The position numbers and the translations under genes were made by a program. Below the pieces are notes generated by a model. That model did not search any database. It was not told where the DNA came from and saw nothing but the letters and a program-made list of their open reading frames with translations. A stretch of DNA of 64,000 nt. Origin: Tetrastigma voinierianum (taxonomy: Eukaryota; Streptophyta; Magnoliopsida; Vitales; Vitaceae). Below are positions 58,303-64,000 of the stretch, one piece after another. Positions within the stretch are counted from its first letter, which is position 1, and the number at the start of each line of letters is the position of its first letter. The stretch covers positions 186,001 to 250,000 of the forward strand of contig JAEQBH010001144.1 of the NCBI GenBank assembly GCA_016808115.1, given 5' to 3'.

Positions 58303-58555
58303 ATGATGTTAGGAGTACTATGTATAAGTATTGTCCCCCAGCTAGAATGTGTGCAGTGGAAGGAAATCCTCACCAATGTCTTCTTAAGGCTTTCTATGAA
58401 ATCTCTTTTAATATGCAAGTATGTTTGTAGATACTGGAGGAGTTTAATTTGCAATCCTAGTTTCATGCGTTTGCATTTAATCTAATGTCAAGAAAATCTA
58501 AGTTATATCATCTGCCATTATCGTTGGGGTGATTTGCTTTTCCAGATCCAGGAGG
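58303..58555 (+). pseudogene. F-box gene remnant
   Basis: The frame 58,303-58,485 reads WKEILTNVFLRLSMKSLLIC, then KYVCRYWRSLICNPSF and MRLHL. It matches the core of the F-box domain of plant F-box proteins, which bind SKP1 in SCF ubiquitin ligases ('EIL--I-LRLPVKSLLR---V-K-W-SLI-DP-F---HL'). A TAA at 58,483-58,485 ends it right after the domain, but the same frame continues plausibly: QENLSYIICHYRWGDLLF, then QIQEVYEYD, as in the segment after the F-box in such proteins. LTR TE9 begins at 58,556 and removes the rest. The proline normally in LP-KSL is serine-methionine here. Confidence 0.8.
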
Positions 58556-60213
58556 TGTACGAATACGATGTAAGTAAAGGCGCATATAATACCAAAGACT
58601 TTCCTAATTATTTAAGTGCCATTGTAGTATTTTTTGGAAGTTGTTTTTAAGGATGAAATGGTGAAATGATAAATGGATTGAACCCGGAATGATGTACTAG
58701 AATAAGGGTAAAGTTGTAATTTGCCAAAAAGGATATGAAAGGAATAATATGAAAGATGAGAGGCCATTATAAAAATAACATAAGTTGATTTCAAATACTT
58801 GAGTGATTGAGGACCAAATTAAGGCAAAAAAGAGAATATAAAAGAGGGGTGAGACAAACAAATCTCATTTTGATTTCACACTTTAGGAAGACTCACGGTT
58901 GGGAGAAAGAAAGGGGAGAAAGAAGAAGGAAGAGAAGAGAAGATATGAAGAAGAGAAGGAGAAGAATTTCAGGTATGTTTCATGGAATCTTGTGTATTTT
59001 GGATTTTGGTATGGATTGGTGGACCTTGGTATGAATTCTTGGGATTTTTACCTAGGGTTTGGTTATAAGAAGTTCTAAACCACCAATACAAGTGTGGTGG
59101 AGTTGTTTTGGGTAAATTCCATGTTGATTTTGAGGAATGTTTGTAAAAAGGAGAATCTTGGGTTTTCAAAGGAAATGCTATCAAAAGTTTTGTAAAAACC
59201 CCTGTTCTTATTTTTGCTATAGATTAAGTTAGGATCATCCAAATGAAGTGATTCTAATTGTTAAAGAACCATAATAGATAGGTATACAAATGTATAGAAG
59301 GGACTAAGAGCAAATTGTAACTTTAAGGCTCCCAAATATGGACTTAAAGGTGAGCTCGTGTAGCTCATGGGTTATGCTCTGTTTTGGGTATTGTTGTAGT
59401 GTTTTGGCCATAAGTTGAGTTTCACAGATCCAAATTGAGTGATTCAAAATTATGGGTAAAATATACTTCTAGGGAAATAATTTACTTGAAGGAAGTATAT
59501 ACAAATTGTAAACCCAAAGTGCCTAGAAATTTGTATAATTGAATTTGTAATGCGAGATTCTGTTATGGTGAGTAATCTAGATGTATAATATAGCGAGTTT
59601 TGTGATCCAAGGAGGTGGGTGATTCCAATTGGAGAAGAAACCTTAACCATAGCTTCAAATTAGTGAAAAACCATTTCCAGTGTGAGTTAAGACCCATAAA
59701 TCAAGGATATGATGAGTGATTCGAGTAGGCTAACCAATTTAGCATCAAAAATGTTGTAACTTGTCTTATGGATGAGGGCCTTAGAGAAGGAATTTTAAAT
59801 TGAAAATTTAAAGAGATGTCATTAGATATATGAGATATAATCTGGGAAGTTTCTTAATTTTTGAAGACCGTTTGAATAATTGTTGGGTAATAAAGTCGGG
59901 GGTATTGTTTTGAAAAGGTTGCCAAAATGAGTGGTTTTTTTTTGTTAAGGGGCTTTTTGGTGCTGAGTAATTTGTTTAGTTTATATGAATGTTGTGTGAC
60001 CTTAAAGTGACTTGCGTGTGAAGTACATTAAGTTTTACGCTATACGCATGCGATTAATGTTTTCACCGTATTCGTTTGAGTGTGTAGGCTAAAAGCAAAG
60101 GCGGGAAAGTTGTGGAGTCGTGCTCAAGTTTTGGTAAACAAAAAGGTGAATGTTCTAAACCTATTTTTTTTTATACTAGTGTATTATTTATAAATCATTT
60201 TACACTGGTATGC

Positions 60214-60422
60214 TATGGTTTTGGAGTATTAAACCATATTTCAAGCAAGCAATGGTTTTAAAGTATTAAACCATATTTCAAGCAAATAATGATTTTAAAA
60301 GTGTCCAAACCGTATTTCAAGCAAGCAATGATTTTAAATTATTAAACCATATTTCAAGCAAGCAATGGTTTGATTGTAAACCATATTTGAAAAACAAGCA
60401 AGCAATGGTTTTGATTGTAAAC
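60214..60422. repeat. 38-bp minisatellite in TE9, left part
   Basis: Units ATGGTTTTAAAGTATTAAAC + CATATTTCAAGCAAGCA begin at about 60,214, 60,252, 60,289, 60,328, 60,365 and 60,405. The last unit is cut by TE10, and a further unit is at 62,271-62,322. Unit length is 37-40 bp. Confidence 0.9.
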
Positions 60423-62170
60423 TATAAGACCCGAGAAAATTCAAATTTTATGAAAAAGGGTAAAACGGTAATTTTGATAAAAATCCAAAATTATTCTAGA
60501 TCTCGGATGACGAAACGGATCATCTAGCGAAATCTAGCTACCACATCGAATTTCGTCGAATTCTGAGACAGTCGGAATTTCATGTTTTTCGAGGCATCGG
60601 GTATTGGGTGCCGTAAAACGGTTTTGGAGAGACATGTGATGTGAAAAAAGTTACCTATTACATGTACTCATGTGACACATGTTGCATGAGAGGATGAAAT
60701 GAATGGCCTAGATTGTGCCAATTGTCAAAAAATCAAAACTCAGGTTACACTTAGGAATTTTGAGAAAAGTTAATGAGAATGGAACAAAACAATGAGATAG
60801 TTGTCTTCTTCATTTTGAGACAAAGCGTCTGATGGTACAGGGCAATTAGCCGTCATTTGGGATTTTACGAGTTTTAGAGAGAGAGAAAAGCCCTTCTCTC
60901 TAGATTTCAAACCGTTAAGGCATTAGGTTCTGACAGACAAGAAGCAAAGTCAGATCATGGCAAAGACTGCAGCGTGGACAGGTTGGTGGGTTCGAGCAAC
61001 TCAAGAGGTAGGGATCTTTCCACTACTTATGTTATTCTTTGTTAAGAAACCATGTAAATAGTTGAAGATGTTAGAGTTGGACTAAGCGTGTTTCGGTCTC
61101 AAAACATTTGAACCCGGTGGAGAAAATCCCCATTGTTGTGAGGGTGACGACGATTGCCCAGCCACCAGGGTTTCATGCCATGTGAATAGTGACATGATTT
61201 TTTGAATTGTGATTTTGCGATTGTTAGGTGATTCAAAATGGGTGCTATGTTTATTATTGCTTGATGTGAGCTAATTTTGTGTTGTGATTGTGAATTTGCA
61301 TAACATGATTTATGTGGATTAATTATGTTAGTATATACATATTTTATATATTAGCATGAGTTTGTTGGGATTGGCATCAGCCATTCCATATACCTTAGGG
61401 CACCACAGAATATTAATTTGAGTGCATGACCATGAAATTGAAAGAAAAAGCGAAAAATGTTTGTGAAAGGAATTTCAAGGAAGATTTTCAGAAGAATTTA
61501 GGAGAGTTGTCAGCGGGTCCCTCATTCGGATGAGGGTCCATGATGTTTCGGAGAAATATCCGACCAGTCGCCTCGAAGGGTAGTCAATGTATTAGAGTGG
61601 TGATGGTTTAGAGACCGCTTTGTTTTGGCCGAATATTTCTCGCGATCGGCTTAGGCATATGTGAGGAGTCGGTGAGGACTGGGTTATGGGATTGGTCATG
61701 TAGAAATTCGAATAGGTTCATGTAATTGCTTGGATGTGATTGTTTGCCATGACATGTGCACTTAGACAGATATTGTGCAGGAAATTTTCACTGCGGGCTT
61801 TGCTCACCTGTCGAGGATCAGCTATTTAGTGCGAGAGTGGTGTATAGGAGGACGACGCTCACTAGAGGTTGTGTTTAGAAGAAAGCCGAGTTGTGGCTTT
61901 GGCATTGTCATTTTGTATAACATGTATTAGAAATTGTACATTTAATATATGTTTGGTAAAGAGTAATTTATTAACTCTGAACTATTGTATATAGTTGATG
62001 TATTTTGTGAGTATTGATCGGGGGCCCGAGTGGCCATTATTTTACTCGCATGTGGACCACTGTGTGGTCATTGTAAATTGACCCAGGACAAGTTTTTGTA
62101 CCTTGCGGTGGCTCCACATTGCAGAGGCTACGCCTTATTTTCATGAGTGGTGTCGGTTACGGCGATCCCA
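60423..62170 (+). mobile_element. TE10: solo LTR (about 1.75 kb) inside the TE9 minisatellite
   Basis: It starts TATAAGACCCGAGAAAATTC, where TE1 has TGTAAGACCCC, so the first TG is worn. It follows the TE1 LTR through GGATGACGAAACGGA, AATCTAGCTACC, GAATTTCGTCGAATT, a GAGAGAGAGAAAAG tract and GTGCATGACCATGAAA-type words. It ends near GCGATCCCA at about 62,170. The flanking minisatellite units show that the insertion split the array. No clean target duplication was identified. Confidence 0.75.
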
Positions 62171-62270
62171 CAATATTCAAGTTAAGCGGGTTGTCAAGCG
62201 AGACCCAGGTTTTGAGTCTCTCATCATGTTGAAAAGCAAGCGAAATATGATTTAGAAAATATTAATGACG

Positions 62271-62323
62271 ATGGTTTTGATTTGTAAAACCATATTTCAA
62301 AAAGCAAACAAACAAGCAAGCAA
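62271..62323. repeat. 38-bp minisatellite in TE9, right part
   Basis: ATGGTTTTGATTTGTAAAAC followed by CATATTTCAAAAAGCAA and short CAAG repeats continues the array broken at 60,422. Confidence 0.8.
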
Positions 62324-62440
62324 AAAGTGTGTTTTATAAAACAGGCCTAAAGAAATCCCTAGTTTTAAGCAAGAATACCGGTTAGAGGTATTCCGTCACA
62401 TGCAGAAGTTTTAGATATCCATTTAAATGCATTTTAGATT

Positions 62441-64000
62441 TGCACAGTGGTAGCTTAGTTCATGCATCATGGCATATTAAAGGGGACCGTGCGCGTCTTT
62501 GGGTATATAGGGTTAAGCGCTAACTATTATATATGGTAGCGTAGACCAAGGTCTTTCCACCACCATATTTACGAAAGGTGATGCGCGGTGAGGCCAGCTA
62601 GCTAGGTGATGTGGACCCGAGGTCCTTCCAGGCACGTTTGAAGCCCTAGGCTCGGTGTTTTCTAAGTGACAAACAGAAAGGCCTCCCGATGATTGATATT
62701 TATTCATAAGCATTTTCATACAATTTAATCAACCAGTTAAATAAGGTGAAGGATCCCGACCGGTTAATATCTTATGTACCGGGGGCCTCATTGCTCCAAC
62801 GGATGTAGGCTTTTTATAAGTAATCAATTAAAATCCGTATAGCGAGCCGCACAATCCTTAACGCTAACTTTAGAAAATAATCACGGAAGTGGGTGGTAAA
62901 ATTAAAAAAATTCTTTTCGCGCCAAACCTTGAAAATTACTTTGAAGAAAATCGGTGAGTTTCTCTACATTTTGATGGACTTTCCCGATTTCACAAAAAAC
63001 CTGCGAAAACATTTAAAAACACTTCCCTCAATCTTTCAATTCTCAGCTTCCATTTTAGGACTCCTCGTCCATTGCTTAATTAAACATAAACTCAATCAAA
63101 AAAAAAAATATATACACATATACATTTATTTACTTAAATCGTAAAAACATTGAAAACTTTGCTTTAATTCATACAGTTTGTATATAAAAAGGTTGGGCTT
63201 TGGCGGACTAAAGCCAGGTGCTTCTATTTCTACATTACCACTGATACACTAAGGATCAAAACCATGGACAACTTTCAAAATATTTTATATCTATATGTTA
63301 TATAATGGATATTCTAAAACATTATGCAAAGTATTCTGCTTCAATACAGATCTTAATTGTGTATAATGTAGCTGGAGTGGGCTGGACTTCACTTCTAGAA
63401 GGGGATGCTCTCACAAGTGCGTCTGATTCAGATCTGAAAATGTTTTTGAAACATACAGAAAGAGTGTGAGCTAAGGAACTCGGTAAAGTGTACATTTCAT
63501 TTAGACAACATTTTCGAGTATATATCATTAATAATGCCTTGGTAAAAACCAAATTTATGTTTAAAACTTTCTTTTTCTAATGGAACCTAGGGGTAAACAC
63601 AGGAGCAACTTCCGATTCTTGCGGTGAGGCAGTCTCAATCAGTCATAACTACTATGCTACGAGGAGAAACTTCGCCTTGGATGAGGTTCAGTCCATAGCT
63701 ACCTTATCACGTGTAAGGATGTGCGCTAGAAATCCTATTTCCACTCCCTACATTATGACTTCATAAGCTTTTCCCTCTCTAATTCTTACCAGCTTAGAGT
63801 ACTCGGTGATACTCGGTCATGCGATCGTATAGGGTTAAGGAGTAGCAGTAATTAAAACCTTTATTCAAACACATTATGATTATTAAATCATTTTTACTTC
63901 ATTAATTTAAAAACACATATATACACAACTATACATATGCATTCTTTACATAGTTTTAAACTTCCATAATGCCTTAACATATGCATACATATATAATTTA
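62441..64000. other. Unassigned terminal region
   Basis: No gene supported. 63,400-63,500 read on the minus strand gives a GAGTTCCTTAGCTCACAC-like word of a style seen in some plant gypsy LTRs, so a minus-strand LTR fragment is possible, but I have no partner copy in the window. 63,090-63,130 is a short A-rich then TA-rich tract. Confidence 0.35.

Larger units (their letters stand above)
58556..62440 (+). mobile_element. TE9: LTR of the TE7 family, interrupted by TE10
   Basis: It aligns with TE7 in order: the start TGTACGAATACGATGTAAG, GTAGTATTTTTTGGA, GAAATGATAAAT, a TATA-like TATAAAAG (58,838), a GGGAGAAAGAAG purine tract, TTTTGGCCATAA-TTGAGTTTC, a GTGTAGGCT...AAGGTGAAT block, then the minisatellite. 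After TE10 it goes on to at least GGTATTCCGTCACATGCAG (62,386-62,404). The right end was not found. It cuts the F-box gene. Confidence 0.6.

Overview
This is plant nuclear heterochromatin. The evidence is decayed Ty3/gypsy LTR retrotransposons of the Tekay/Del chromovirus type and the Athila (Tat/Athila) type, with tRNA-Met-type and tRNA-Asp-type primer binding sites, hAT-like and foldback inverted-repeat elements, and an F-box gene remnant. A eudicot is likely; I cannot name the species. I see no intact protein-coding gene. Nearly every long reading frame belongs to a retrotransposon polyprotein, shadows one, or comes from a microsatellite.

Bases 1-52,597 form one stack of insertions inside insertions. 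The outermost piece is an inverted LTR fragment, TE0 (51,915-52,597, minus strand). Beside it lies the 3' end of TE1, a plus-strand Tekay/Del element whose 5' half is off the left edge. TE1 is in three pieces: RT/RNase H (1-866), the RNase H-integrase linker (19,480-19,683), and integrase, chromodomain remnant, polypurine tract and 3' LTR (48,852-51,914). TE2 (minus, Tekay/Del type, 867-19,479) sits in the first break, and its own 5' LTR is split by TE3, a plus-strand Athila element (about 7,170-18,723). TE4 (plus, Athila, 19,684-48,851) sits in the second break. Inside TE4 are TE5 (minus, Tekay/Del type, 21,359-30,603), TE6 (minus, Athila-like, gag only, 31,600-38,924) and TE7 (a solo LTR, 39,232-42,065). 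LTR lengths agree within each pair once the nesting is undone: about 2.71 and 2.82 kb for TE2, 1.31 and 1.33 kb for TE4, 2.00 and 1.95 kb for TE5, 507 and 501 bp for TE6.

Bases 52,598-58,555 look like older AT-rich host DNA. They hold a 2-kb foldback element with an hAT-like MITE inside it (8-bp target duplication), a solo LTR (TE8) with a perfect 5-bp target duplication, a diverged direct repeat of about 165 bp, and an F-box pseudogene, the only trace of a host gene. From 58,556 an LTR of the TE7 family (TE9) follows. It carries a 38-bp minisatellite interrupted by another solo LTR (TE10). The last 1.5 kb is unassigned.

The elements do not act as a pathway. TE4 is the best-preserved coding unit (gag, protease, RT, RNase H, integrase), but it has frameshifts and a nonsense codon in RT. 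The most unusual points are the recoverable insertion order, a CGCGACGC-rich motif shared by the TE3 LTRs and its 3' internal region, the gag-only TE6 whose gag closely matches that of its host element TE4, and the MITE-in-foldback pair.
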